14,073 nt of DNA, taken from positions 12,022 to 26,094 of the forward strand of contig NZ_DFUE01000026.1 of NCBI RefSeq assembly GCF_002379585.1. The letters are read 5' to 3'. The notes below the pieces were generated by a model. The model made no database searches and had not been told where the DNA came from. It saw only the letters and a program-made list of their open reading frames with translations. The first letter of the stretch is position 1, and the number at the start of each line of letters is the position of its first letter. Position numbers and translations under genes: made by a program. Of this stretch, positions 6,358 through 13,607 are shown piece by piece. The stretch is from Pseudomonas sp. UBA4194 (GTDB lineage Bacteria > Pseudomonadota > Gammaproteobacteria > Pseudomonadales > Pseudomonadaceae).

Positions 6358-7356
6358 ATGAAACTCACGCGTTTGATGGCGGCCATGACCTTTGTCGCCG
6401 CTGGCGTTGCCACCGCCAACGCGGTTGCCGCCGTCGACCCCTCGATCCCGGCATACGTCAAGACCACCGGCGTCTCGGGCAACCTTTCCAGCGTCGGCTC
6501 CGATACCCTGGCCAACCTGATGACCTTGTGGGCAGAGAACTACAAGAAGGAATACCCCAACGTCAACATCCAGATCCAGGCCGCTGGCTCGGCTACCGCG
6601 CCGACTGCGCTGATCGAAGGCACTGCGAATCTGGGCCCGATGAGCCGCAAGATGAAGGACACCGAACTGGCCGCCTTCGAGCAGAAGTACGGCTACAAGC
6701 CTACCGCCATTCCAGTGGCCGTCGATGCCCTGGCCGTGTTCGTGCACAAGGACAACCCGATCCAGCACCTGACCATGGAACAGGTTGACGCGGTGTTCTC
6801 GTCCACCCGCCTGTGCGGCGCCAAGGCCGACGTGAAAACCTGGGGCGATCTGGGTGTGACCGGGGACCTGGCCAACAAGCCGGTTCAGCTGTTCGGTCGC
6901 AACTCGGTGTCCGGCACCTATGGCTACTTCAAGGAAGAAGCCCTGTGCAAGGGCGACTACAAGCCTAACGTCAACGAACAGCCCGGTTCGGCCTCTGTGG
7001 TCCAGTCGATCAGCAGCTCGCTGAACGGCATCGGCTACTCGGGTATCGGCTACAAGACCGCTAGCGTGAAGACCGTTGCCCTGGCCAAGAAAGGCAGCAC
7101 TGACTTCATCGAGGACACCGAAGAAAACGCGCTGAACGGCAAATACCCGCTCTCGCGCTTCCTCTACGTGTACGTGAACAAGGCGCCGAACAAGCCACTG
7201 GCTCCGCTGGAAGCAGAGTTCGTCAAGCTGATGCTGTCCAAGCAGGGTCAGGAAGTGGTGGTCAAGGACGGTTACATTCCTCTGCCCGCCAAGGTGGCCG
7301 CCAAGGCACTGGCTGATCTGGGTCTGAAGGAAGGCGCGGACGTCGCCAAGAAGTAA
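6358..7356 (+). CDS. pstS: Phosphate ABC transporter substrate-binding protein PstS
   Basis: This 332-aa periplasmic protein captures inorganic phosphate and delivers it to the PstC/PstA permease. It has an N-terminal signal peptide (about residues 1-25, cleavage after an alanine-rich stretch before VDPS) with no lipobox cysteine. Phosphate-site motifs are GSDT (47-50), the AAGSATAPTALIEG segment (75-88), a GPMSRKM segment near 93-99, and GRNSVSGTYGYF near 180-191, whose serines and threonine would bind phosphate. The ATG at 6358 has a strong Shine-Dalgarno (AGGAG, 6347-6351). Expression is expected from the PHO-box promoter just upstream. The 163-bp gap to pstC contains hairpins and a second PHO box. 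Confidence 0.97.
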   Translation: MKLTRLMAAMTFVAAGVATANAVAAVDPSIPAYVKTTGVSGNLSSVGSDTLANLMTLWAENYKKEYPNVNIQIQAAGSATAPTALIEGTANLGPMSRKMKDTELAAFEQKYGYKPTAIPVAVDALAVFVHKDNPIQHLTMEQVDAVFSSTRLCGAKADVKTWGDLGVTGDLANKPVQLFGRNSVSGTYGYFKEEALCKGDYKPNVNEQPGSASVVQSISSSLNGIGYSGIGYKTASVKTVALAKKGSTDFIEDTEENALNGKYPLSRFLYVYVNKAPNKPLAPLEAEFVKLMLSKQGQEVVVKDGYIPLPAKVAAKALADLGLKEGADVAKK

Positions 7357-7371
7357 ACGCTGTGGTTTGAG

Positions 7372-7405
7372 CCTCGCAGGTACGGCAAGCTGCGCGCCTG
7401 CGAGG
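7372..7405 (+). other. Hairpin after pstS without a T-run
   Basis: CCTCGCAGG (7372-7380) and CCTGCGAGG (7397-7405) form a perfect 9-bp stem with a 16-nt loop, 15 nt after the pstS stop. No T-run follows. A structure at this place could block 3' exonucleases and raise PstS levels relative to the permease genes; that role is inference. Confidence 0.6.
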
Positions 7406-7432
7406 ACAGTGGCAGCATAGACAGGATTCTCC

Positions 7433-7469
7433 ATTCGCCGGTGGCCATGTGCCACTGGCGAATTTGTTG
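7433..7469 (+). terminator. Terminator-like hairpin between pstS and pstC
   Basis: ATTCGCC, then a G-T wobble pair, then GTGGC (7433-7445) pairs with GCCAC...GGCGAAT (7451-7463) around a 5-nt loop. The stem of 13 pairs is followed by TTGTTG. The tail is short, so termination may be only partial. It lies just before the second PHO box and would separate the pstS and pstCAB transcripts. Confidence 0.6.
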
Positions 7470-7497
7470 CGTCACCACGTTGTCATCTTTCTGTCAT
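7469..7497 (+). promoter_or_regulatory. Second PHO box, upstream of pstC
   Basis: TTGTCAT (7480-7486), 4 bp, CTGTCAT (7491-7497) is an almost perfect PHO box. A weaker unit GCGTCAC (7469-7475) is in phase upstream with an 11-bp period. TAGGGT (7508-7513), 10 bp after the box, has the right place for a -10 element though it matches only 3 of 6. This gives pstCAB-phoU its own PhoB-dependent promoter inside the pst cluster. Confidence 0.85.
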
Positions 7498-7519
7498 ACA
7501 GGACCGCTAGGGTGTGCGC

Positions 7520-9805
7520 ATGAATGATCTGGCCAATTCCACAATGACTTCCGATTCTCCCCCCAAGCGCATCGATTTCAATACGCCCGAGCTGCAACGC
7601 AAACGTCGCATCCGCGCGCTCAAGGATCGCTTCACCCGCTGGTACGTGCTGGTGGGGGGCCTGGCCGTGCTCGCCGCCATCACACTGATCTTCTTCTTTC
7701 TGGCCTACGTTGTGCTGCCCCTGTTCAAAGGCGCGGACCTGACGGCCCAGCCCGTGTTGACCCCGGCCTGGATGCAGGACGCCGGCAAGCCGCTGGTGTA
7801 CGCCCTCGAGGAGCAGAACGAGGCGGGTATGCGGGTGTCCGACCAGGGCGTGGCGCTGTTCTTCAATGCCGTGAGCGGCGAAGAGTTGTCGCGCGTCAAC
7901 CTGCCCATCCCAGCGGGCGTGACGGTGACCGCCACTGCCAAGGATCAGCCCGGTACCCCACTGGTGGTGATCGGTCTGTCCAACGGCCAGGCCCTGGTGT
8001 TTCGTCATACCTACAGAGTCACCTACCCCGATGGCAGGAAGACCATCACCCCGGCCATCGAATACCCCTACGGCGAGGCGCCGATCAGCCTCGACGCGCA
8101 GTCCCGGCCTTTGGAACACGTGGCCCTCAACGCCACCGATTCGAGCCTGATACTGGCCGGCTCCACCGGCGCTCAGCTCAATGTGCTGCAGCTGACCCGC
8201 GAAGAAAACATGATGACCGGCGAGGTCAGCAACGAACAGACGCGCATCGACCTGCCGCAGATGACCGAAGCGGTGAAAAACATCTTCATCGATCCGCGCC
8301 AGCAATGGCTGTATGTGATCAATGGCCGGGCCCAGGCGGATGTCTTCAGTCTGCGCGACAAGAGCATGAACGGCCGCTACAAGCTGAGCGAGCATGCCGA
8401 CACCCAGGTCACCGCCAGCGCCCAGTTGGTGGGCGGTATCTCGCTGATCATCGGCGACTCCAAGGGCGGCCTGGCGCAGTGGTTCATGGCCCGTGACGAA
8501 GATGGCGAGCCACGCTTCAAGCAGATTCGTACCTTCCAGATGAGCAGCTCGCCGATCATTCAGATCAGCGCCGAGCAGCGTCGCAAGGGGTTCACCGCGC
8601 TGGACGCCGCAGGCAGGTTCGGCGTGTTCCACAGCACCGCGCACCGTACCCTGCTGGTCGACCAGGTGGTCGATGGTCCGGGCGTCTACGCGCTGTCGCC
8701 GCGGGCCAATCGGGTCATGCTGGAGGCCGATGGCAAGCTGCATCCGCTGACCCTGGACAACCCCCACCCGGAGGTGTCCTGGAGCTCGATGTGGAGCAAG
8801 GTCTGGTACGAGAACTATGACAAGCCGGCCTATGTCTGGCAGTCGACCGCGGCCAACACCGATTTCGAGCCCAAGATGAGCCTGGCGCCGTTGACCTTCG
8901 GTACCCTCAAGGCGGCGTTCTACGCCATGCTGCTGGCGGCGCCGCTGGCCATCGCGGCCGCCATCTACACCGCCTACTTCATGGCCCCCGGCATGCGCCG
9001 CAAGGTCAAGCCGGTGATCGAGCTGATGGAGGCGATGCCAACGGTGATCCTCGGCTTCTTCGCCGGCCTGTTCCTGGCGCCGTACGTGGAAGGCCACCTG
9101 CCGGGTATTTTCAGCCTGCTGCTGCTCACGCCACTGGGTATCCTGGTGGCCGGCTTCGCGGTCAGCCGCCTGCCTGAATCCATCCGCCTGCGTATCCCTG
9201 ACGGCTGGGAAAGCGCCATCCTGATCCCGGTGATCCTGCTGGTGGGCTGGTTCGCACTGTACATGAGCCCGTTCCTGGAAACCTGGTGGTTCGGCGGCGA
9301 CATGCGCCTGTGGATCAGCAATGACCTGGGTATCACCTATGATCAACGCAACGCCCTGGTAGTAGGCTTGGCCATGGGCTTCGCGGTGATTCCGAACATC
9401 TACTCCATCGCCGAAGACGCGGTGTTCAGTGTGCCCCGCGGCCTGACGCTGGGCTCACTGGCATTGGGCGCCACGCCGTGGCAGACCCTCACCCGCGTGG
9501 TGATCCTGACCGCCAGCCCGGGGATTTTCTCGGCACTGATGATCGGCCTGGGCCGCGCAGTGGGCGAAACCATGATCGTGCTTATGGCCACCGGCAACAC
9601 CCCGGTGATGGAGATGAACCTGTTCGAAGGCCTGCGTACCCTGGCGGCAAACGTGGCGGTGGAAATGCCGGAATCGGAGGTGGGCGGTAGCCACTATCGC
9701 GTGCTGTTCCTCTCGGCGCTGGTACTGCTGCTGTTCACGTTCGTCATGAACACCGCCGCGGAGCTGATTCGTCAGCGTCTGCGCAAGAAATATTCGTCGC
9801 TTTGA
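7520..9805 (+). CDS. pstC: Phosphate ABC transporter permease PstC with large periplasmic domain
   Basis: This inner-membrane channel subunit pairs with PstA. From the ATG at 7520 it has 761 aa, about twice the 319 aa of E. coli PstC. A basic cytoplasmic N-terminus (residues 1-40) leads to one membrane helix (about 41-68). A long soluble region (about 70-450) rich in beta strands follows, with repeated SGEEL-, GSTGAQL- and GDSKGGLA-like turns suggestive of a beta-propeller. The permease domain starts near residue 453 and contains EAMPTVILGFFAGLF and, near 640-680, the ATPase-contacting EAA loop SLALGATPWQTLTRVV...GRAVGETM. The long form is, to my knowledge, usual in Pseudomonas. The start is uncertain: GTG 7514 and ATG 7544 are alternatives. 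pstA follows after 16 bp. Confidence 0.95.
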   Translation: MNDLANSTMTSDSPPKRIDFNTPELQRKRRIRALKDRFTRWYVLVGGLAVLAAITLIFFFLAYVVLPLFKGADLTAQPVLTPAWMQDAGKPLVYALEEQNEAGMRVSDQGVALFFNAVSGEELSRVNLPIPAGVTVTATAKDQPGTPLVVIGLSNGQALVFRHTYRVTYPDGRKTITPAIEYPYGEAPISLDAQSRPLEHVALNATDSSLILAGSTGAQLNVLQLTREENMMTGEVSNEQTRIDLPQMTEAVKNIFIDPRQQWLYVINGRAQADVFSLRDKSMNGRYKLSEHADTQVTASAQLVGGISLIIGDSKGGLAQWFMARDEDGEPRFKQIRTFQMSSSPIIQISAEQRRKGFTALDAAGRFGVFHSTAHRTLLVDQVVDGPGVYALSPRANRVMLEADGKLHPLTLDNPHPEVSWSSMWSKVWYENYDKPAYVWQSTAANTDFEPKMSLAPLTFGTLKAAFYAMLLAAPLAIAAAIYTAYFMAPGMRRKVKPVIELMEAMPTVILGFFAGLFLAPYVEGHLPGIFSLLLLTPLGILVAGFAVSRLPESIRLRIPDGWESAILIPVILLVGWFALYMSPFLETWWFGGDMRLWISNDLGITYDQRNALVVGLAMGFAVIPNIYSIAEDAVFSVPRGLTLGSLALGATPWQTLTRVVILTASPGIFSALMIGLGRAVGETMIVLMATGNTPVMEMNLFEGLRTLAANVAVEMPESEVGGSHYRVLFLSALVLLLFTFVMNTAAELIRQRLRKKYSSL

Positions 9806-9821
9806 TAGAAGGTAGCAGGCT

Positions 9822-11492
9822 GTGAAACAGAACTCCCTCAAAGGCTGGTTCAAGAGCGGCTCACCCGGCGTCTGGATGAGCGGCGGCGCGGTGGCGATCG
9901 CGGTAATCATGACCCTGGGGCTGCTGGCCGTGATCGCCGTGCGCGGCCTGGCCCACTTCTGGCCGGCCGACCTGGTACACGCCAGCTACAACGTGCCGGG
10001 CATGGCCAATCACCTGGTGATCGGCGAAGTGGTGCAGAAGGAAGAAGTGCCGCGCGAGCGTCTCAAGAGCGCCGGCTTGCCGGTGCCGGACAACGGCCCG
10101 GAGTTCATGACCCGCGAGCTGATCAAGGTGGGCAACCGCGACATCAATGGCGCGGACTTCACCTGGATCGTCGGCGAGTGGTTGACCGAGCAGACCACCC
10201 CGCGTGAACTGATGGCGCTGGAGCGCCGCGAATGGGGCAACTTCTACGGCTATCTGGTCAACATCAAGGAGCAGGGCAAGGTCGTCGCCGAAGGCGAGGC
10301 CGCCTGGCCCGAACTGCAGAGCCGCATCGACCGGGTCAGCGGGCTGGCCGACGAACTGCGCACGCTGGAAAGATCCGACATCGGCCAGGTCAACTCCGGG
10401 CTCGAGCGGCTGCGCCTGCAAGCCCGCCGGCTGGAATTGAACGGTGCGCTGACGCCCCAGGCGCAAGCGGACATGGACGCCGAGCGCGCCGAGCTGGACG
10501 CGCGCTACAAGGGCATCGAAGCTCAGCTCGGTGCGCTGCACGCTCAGGTCAACCGCGACAGCATCACCGCGCGCGACGCCAACGGCAAGGAGATCGAAGT
10601 CCAGCTGGGGCAGATCGTGCATGCCTACCAGCCCAATGCCATGAGCAGCCTGACCAAGATCGGCTTCTACTTCAGCAAGGTGTGGGAATTCCTCAGCGAT
10701 GACCCGCGTGAAGCCAATACCGAGGGCGGCATTTTTCCGGCCATCTTCGGCACCGTGATGATGACCCTGATCATGGCCATCATCGTCACGCCGTTCGGCG
10801 TGCTGGCCGCCGTGTATCTGCGCGAGTACGCCCGGCAGAACGCCATGACCCGGCTGATCCGGATTGCCGTGAACAACCTGGCCGGGGTGCCGGCGATCGT
10901 CTACGGTGTGTTCGGCCTGGGCTTTTTCGTGTACGTGCTGGGCGGTTCGTTGGACCGCTTGTTTTTCCCCGAAGCGCTGCCGGCACCCACCTTTGGTACC
11001 CCGGGCCTGCTTTGGGCGTCCTTGACCCTGGCGCTGCTGGCGGTGCCGGTGGTGATCGTGGCCACCGAGGAAGGCCTGGCGCGAATTCCGCGCACCGTGC
11101 GCGAGGGCTCGTTGGCCCTGGGCGCGACCAAGGCGGAAACGCTGTGGAAGATCGTCCTGCCCATGGCCAGCCCGGCCATGATGACCGGGATGATCCTGGC
11201 GGTGGCGCGCGCGGCCGGTGAAGTGGCGCCGCTGATGCTGGTGGGCGTGGTCAAGCTGGCGCCGTCGCTGCCGCTGGACGGCAACTATCCTTACCTGCAT
11301 CTTGACCAGAAGATCATGCACCTGGGCTTTCATATCTATGACGTGGGATTCCAGAGCCCCAACGTCGAGGCCGCGCGGCCCCTGGTGTACGCCACGGCCC
11401 TGTTGCTGGTGCTGGTGATCGCCACGTTGAACCTGTCTGCGGTGTGGATACGCAACCATTTGCGTGAGAAGTACAAGGCGCTGGACAGTTGA
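9822..11492 (+). CDS. pstA: Phosphate ABC transporter permease PstA with periplasmic insert
   Basis: This second channel subunit of the phosphate importer has 556 aa, against about 296 in E. coli. One membrane helix (about 17-45) is followed by a soluble region (about 46-295) whose part near 165-250 is a charged, leucine-patterned likely coiled coil (ELQSRIDRVSGLADEL onward to LGALHAQVNRD). The permease domain begins near residue 302 (GGIFPAIFGTVMMTLIMAII) and contains NNLAGVPAIVYGVFGLGFF and the EAA loop RIPRTVREGSLALGATKAET with GEVAPLMLVG (about 416-474). The GTG start at 9822 has a Shine-Dalgarno-like GCAGG and lies 16 bp after the pstC stop. The next gene, pstB, comes only after a 347-bp gap containing REP repeats. 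Confidence 0.95.
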   Translation: MKQNSLKGWFKSGSPGVWMSGGAVAIAVIMTLGLLAVIAVRGLAHFWPADLVHASYNVPGMANHLVIGEVVQKEEVPRERLKSAGLPVPDNGPEFMTRELIKVGNRDINGADFTWIVGEWLTEQTTPRELMALERREWGNFYGYLVNIKEQGKVVAEGEAAWPELQSRIDRVSGLADELRTLERSDIGQVNSGLERLRLQARRLELNGALTPQAQADMDAERAELDARYKGIEAQLGALHAQVNRDSITARDANGKEIEVQLGQIVHAYQPNAMSSLTKIGFYFSKVWEFLSDDPREANTEGGIFPAIFGTVMMTLIMAIIVTPFGVLAAVYLREYARQNAMTRLIRIAVNNLAGVPAIVYGVFGLGFFVYVLGGSLDRLFFPEALPAPTFGTPGLLWASLTLALLAVPVVIVATEEGLARIPRTVREGSLALGATKAETLWKIVLPMASPAMMTGMILAVARAAGEVAPLMLVGVVKLAPSLPLDGNYPYLHLDQKIMHLGFHIYDVGFQSPNVEAARPLVYATALLLVLVIATLNLSAVWIRNHLREKYKALDS

Positions 11493-11514
11493 TTATCGAG
11501 TGTCCGTGCCGGCC

Positions 11515-11544
11515 CCTTCGCGGCTGCACGCCGCTCCTACAGGG
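11515..11544 (-). repeat. REP element, inverted relative to the following array
   Basis: This 30-bp element is the reverse complement of the REP at 11603-11632 with one mismatch (a C in the loop replaces G). The two could fold into a 30-bp stem in the pstA-pstB intergenic RNA. Its core GCGGC, 5-nt loop, GCCGC is also a hairpin by itself. Confidence 0.9.
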
Positions 11545-11597
11545 ACCACCGCACCATAAAGACGGACGCGAAGGCGCCCAGGATGCCCAATGTGACC

Positions 11598-11779
11598 ACC
11601 ACCCCTGTAGGAGCGGCGTCCAGCCGCGAAGGCGTCCGCCCAGACACCCAGGACGCCCGGATATGAACACCACCCCTGTAGGAGCGGTGTCCAGCCGCGA
11701 AGGCGCCCGCCCAGACACCCAGGACGCCCCGATATGAACACCACCCCTGTAGGAGCGGCGTACAGCCGCGAAGGCGTCC
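11598..11779 (+). repeat. 71-bp tandem array of REP units between pstA and pstB
   Basis: Two complete 71-bp units (11598-11668 and 11669-11739) and a partial third (11740-11779) follow head to tail. Units 1 and 2 differ at 3 of 71 positions. Each begins ACCACCCCTGTAGGAGCGG and carries a REP palindrome (11603-11632, 11674-11703, 11745-11774) plus a conserved linker (CCCAGACACCCAGGACGCCC). A degenerate, shortened unit end is visible at 11568-11597. Identical linkers indicate local tandem duplication. The array fills most of the 347-bp gap before pstB; I see no gene in this gap. Confidence 0.92.
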
Positions 11780-11839
11780 TAAATGACACCCCACAAACGT
11801 TCCGATTTGAACCGAATTTGACAGCGTATGGAGTCTCCC

Positions 11840-12673
11840 ATGCAGCATGAATCCCACGCCCACGGCATCAACATGTCGGCCCTGGGCCGCGACAAGCAGA
11901 GCCTGGACCTGGCCAACGAAACCGTGGCCATCGAAGTCCCCGGCCTGAGCCTGTTCTACGGCGACAAACAAGCGTTGTTCGATGTCAGCCTGAACATCCC
12001 CAAACAGCGCGTGACCGCCTTCATCGGCCCGTCCGGCTGCGGCAAGTCGACCCTGCTGCGTACCTTCAATCGCATGAACGATCTGGTCGACGGCTGCCGC
12101 GTCCAGGGCGCCATCAACCTCTACGGCCATGACATCTACCGCAAGGGCGAAGATGTCGCCGAGTTGCGCCGTCGCGTGGGCATGGTGTTCCAGAAGCCCA
12201 ACCCGTTCCCCAAGACCATCTACGAGAACGTGGTGTACGGCTTGCGCATCCAAGGTATCAACAAGAAGCGCGTCCTCGACGAAGCCGTGGAGTGGGCCCT
12301 CAAAGGCGCGGCCCTGTGGGACGAAGTGAAGGATCGGCTGCACGACTCGGCCCTGGGCCTGTCCGGCGGCCAGCAGCAGCGTCTGGTGATCGCCCGCACC
12401 ATTGCCGTGGAGCCCGAGGTGCTGCTGCTCGACGAACCCTGCTCGGCGCTGGACCCGATCTCCACCCTGAAGGTGGAAGAGCTGATCTACGAATTGAAAT
12501 CCAAGTACACCATCGTCATCGTGACCCACAACATGCAGCAGGCGGCACGGGTCTCGGACTACACGGCGTTCATGTACATGGGCAAACTGGTGGAGTTCGG
12601 CGATACCGACACCCTGTTCACCAACCCGGCGAAGAAGCAGACCGAAGACTACATCACCGGTCGTTACGGCTAG
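11840..12673 (+). CDS. pstB: Phosphate ABC transporter ATPase PstB
   Basis: This 277-aa cytoplasmic ATPase drives phosphate import through PstC/PstA. Motifs are complete: Walker A GPSGCGKST (63-71), Q-loop VFQKPNPFP (116-124), signature LSGGQQQR (174-181), Walker B VLLLDEP (194-200) with catalytic Glu199, D-loop SALD, and the switch histidine His230 in VTHNMQQAARVSD. The N-terminal 30 residues are a polar extension (MQHESHAHG...). The ATG at 11840 is preferred over the in-frame ATG at 11828 because GGAG (11830-11833) is well placed for it. No clear promoter is seen between the REP array and the start, so expression probably depends on read-through from pstC/pstA. phoU follows after 55 bp. Confidence 0.97.
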   Translation: MQHESHAHGINMSALGRDKQSLDLANETVAIEVPGLSLFYGDKQALFDVSLNIPKQRVTAFIGPSGCGKSTLLRTFNRMNDLVDGCRVQGAINLYGHDIYRKGEDVAELRRRVGMVFQKPNPFPKTIYENVVYGLRIQGINKKRVLDEAVEWALKGAALWDEVKDRLHDSALGLSGGQQQRLVIARTIAVEPEVLLLDEPCSALDPISTLKVEELIYELKSKYTIVIVTHNMQQAARVSDYTAFMYMGKLVEFGDTDTLFTNPAKKQTEDYITGRYG

Positions 12674-12728
12674 GTTCGCTGCCTGGCCACTGCACGTTCT
12701 TCCTCCGGATGTACCAAGGATTGCTCCC

Positions 12729-13487
12729 ATGATCAGTAAAGAAGGCCTTACCCACCACATCTCTGCGCAGTTCAACGCCGAGCTCGAAGAGGTGCGCAGC
12801 CACCTGCTGGCCATGGGCGGGCTGGTGGAGAAGCAAGTCAACGATGCGGTCACCGCGCTGATCGAGGCCGACTCCGGCCTGGCTCAGCAGGTGCGTGACG
12901 TCGACGACCAGATCAATCAGATGGAGCGCAACATCGACGAGGAATGCCTGCGCATCCTCGCCCGCCGCCAGCCTGCGGCCTCGGACCTGCGCCTGATCAT
13001 CAGCATCTCGAAGTCGGTGATCGACCTGGAGCGCATCGGCGACGAGTCCACCAAGATCGCGCGCCGGGCCATTCAATTGTGCGAAGAGGGTGAAGCCCCG
13101 CGTGGCTACGTGGAAGTGCGTCACATCGGCGACCAGGTGCGCAACATGGTCCGTGATGCGCTGGACGCCTTCGCCCGCTTCGATGCCGACCTGGCGCTGT
13201 CGGTGGCGCAATACGATAAAACCATCGACCGCGAGTACAAGACGGCCCTGCGCGAACTGGCCACCTACATGATGGAAGATCCGCGCTCGATCTCCCGGGT
13301 GCTGAGCATCATCTGGGTGTTGCGCTCGCTGGAGCGCATCGGCGACCACGCGCGCAACATTTCCGAGTTGGTGATCTACCTGGTGCGCGGCACCGATGTG
13401 CGTCACCTGGGGCTCAAGCGCATGAAGCAGGAAGTGGAGGGCACCGCCGATAACGCTAATGTTCTGCCCCAATCTGACGATAAGTAA
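12729..13487 (+). CDS. phoU: Phosphate signalling and transport regulator PhoU
   Basis: This 252-aa cytosolic, all-helical protein represses the Pho response when phosphate is plentiful, by linking PstSCAB to the sensor kinase PhoR. The duplicated three-helix PhoU repeat is visible, each half with a metal-binding-type helix: DLERIGDESTKIARR (99-113) and SLERIGDHARNISE (200-213). MERNIDEECLRILARRQP (65-82) begins the core of the first half. The C-terminal tail (EVEGTADNANVLPQSDDK) is polar and probably disordered. The ATG at 12729 has AAGGA upstream (from 12716). It ends the pst cluster: a strong terminator follows. Confidence 0.97.
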   Translation: MISKEGLTHHISAQFNAELEEVRSHLLAMGGLVEKQVNDAVTALIEADSGLAQQVRDVDDQINQMERNIDEECLRILARRQPAASDLRLIISISKSVIDLERIGDESTKIARRAIQLCEEGEAPRGYVEVRHIGDQVRNMVRDALDAFARFDADLALSVAQYDKTIDREYKTALRELATYMMEDPRSISRVLSIIWVLRSLERIGDHARNISELVIYLVRGTDVRHLGLKRMKQEVEGTADNANVLPQSDDK

Positions 13488-13499
13488 GATTGCCCGACA

Positions 13500-13531
13500 C
13501 GAACGCCCGGCCTTTGCCGGGCGTTTTCGTT
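13500..13531 (+). terminator. Rho-independent terminator after phoU
   Basis: AACGCCCGGC (13502-13511), loop CTTT, GCCGGGCGTT (13516-13525) is a perfect 10-bp GC-rich stem followed by TTCGTT. It lies 14 nt after the phoU stop and closes the pst-phoU transcription unit. Confidence 0.88.
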
Positions 13532-13551
13532 GAGGAGCGAGATGCAAGTCA

Positions 13552-13582
13552 TTGGCATATGGCCATCAGCCAGCGATAGACT
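13552..13582 (+). promoter_or_regulatory. Candidate promoter of the response regulator gene
   Basis: TTGGCA (13552-13557) matches the -35 consensus at 5 of 6 positions and TAGACT (13577-13582) matches the -10 at 4 of 6. The spacer is 19 bp, longer than the ideal 17, so confidence is low. It lies between the phoU terminator and the next gene, where a promoter is expected. Confidence 0.3.
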
Positions 13583-13607
13583 TGCCGGGGTTTTCCAGGA
13601 GTGTTCG

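Noticed and set aside
7472..9346. 624-codon minus-strand open frame opposite pstC, and a similar 532-codon frame opposite pstA (9861-11459)
   Set aside because: Both overlap clear permease genes completely, have low-complexity His/Gln/Arg/Gly composition, and lack a ribosome site or recognisable domain.
11598..11779. CRISPR-like array
   Set aside because: Repeats are REP palindromes and the intervening segments are nearly identical to each other rather than unique; only three units and no cas genes are present.
11807..11831. Promoter for pstB (TTGAAC or TTGACA as -35)
   Set aside because: TTGACA at 11818-11823 is too close to the start codon, and TTGAAC at 11807 has no -10 hexamer at 16-18 bp spacing.
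12674..12728. PHO box or terminator between pstB and phoU
   Set aside because: No heptamer pair and no stable hairpin is visible in these 55 bp; phoU is simply the next gene of the operon.
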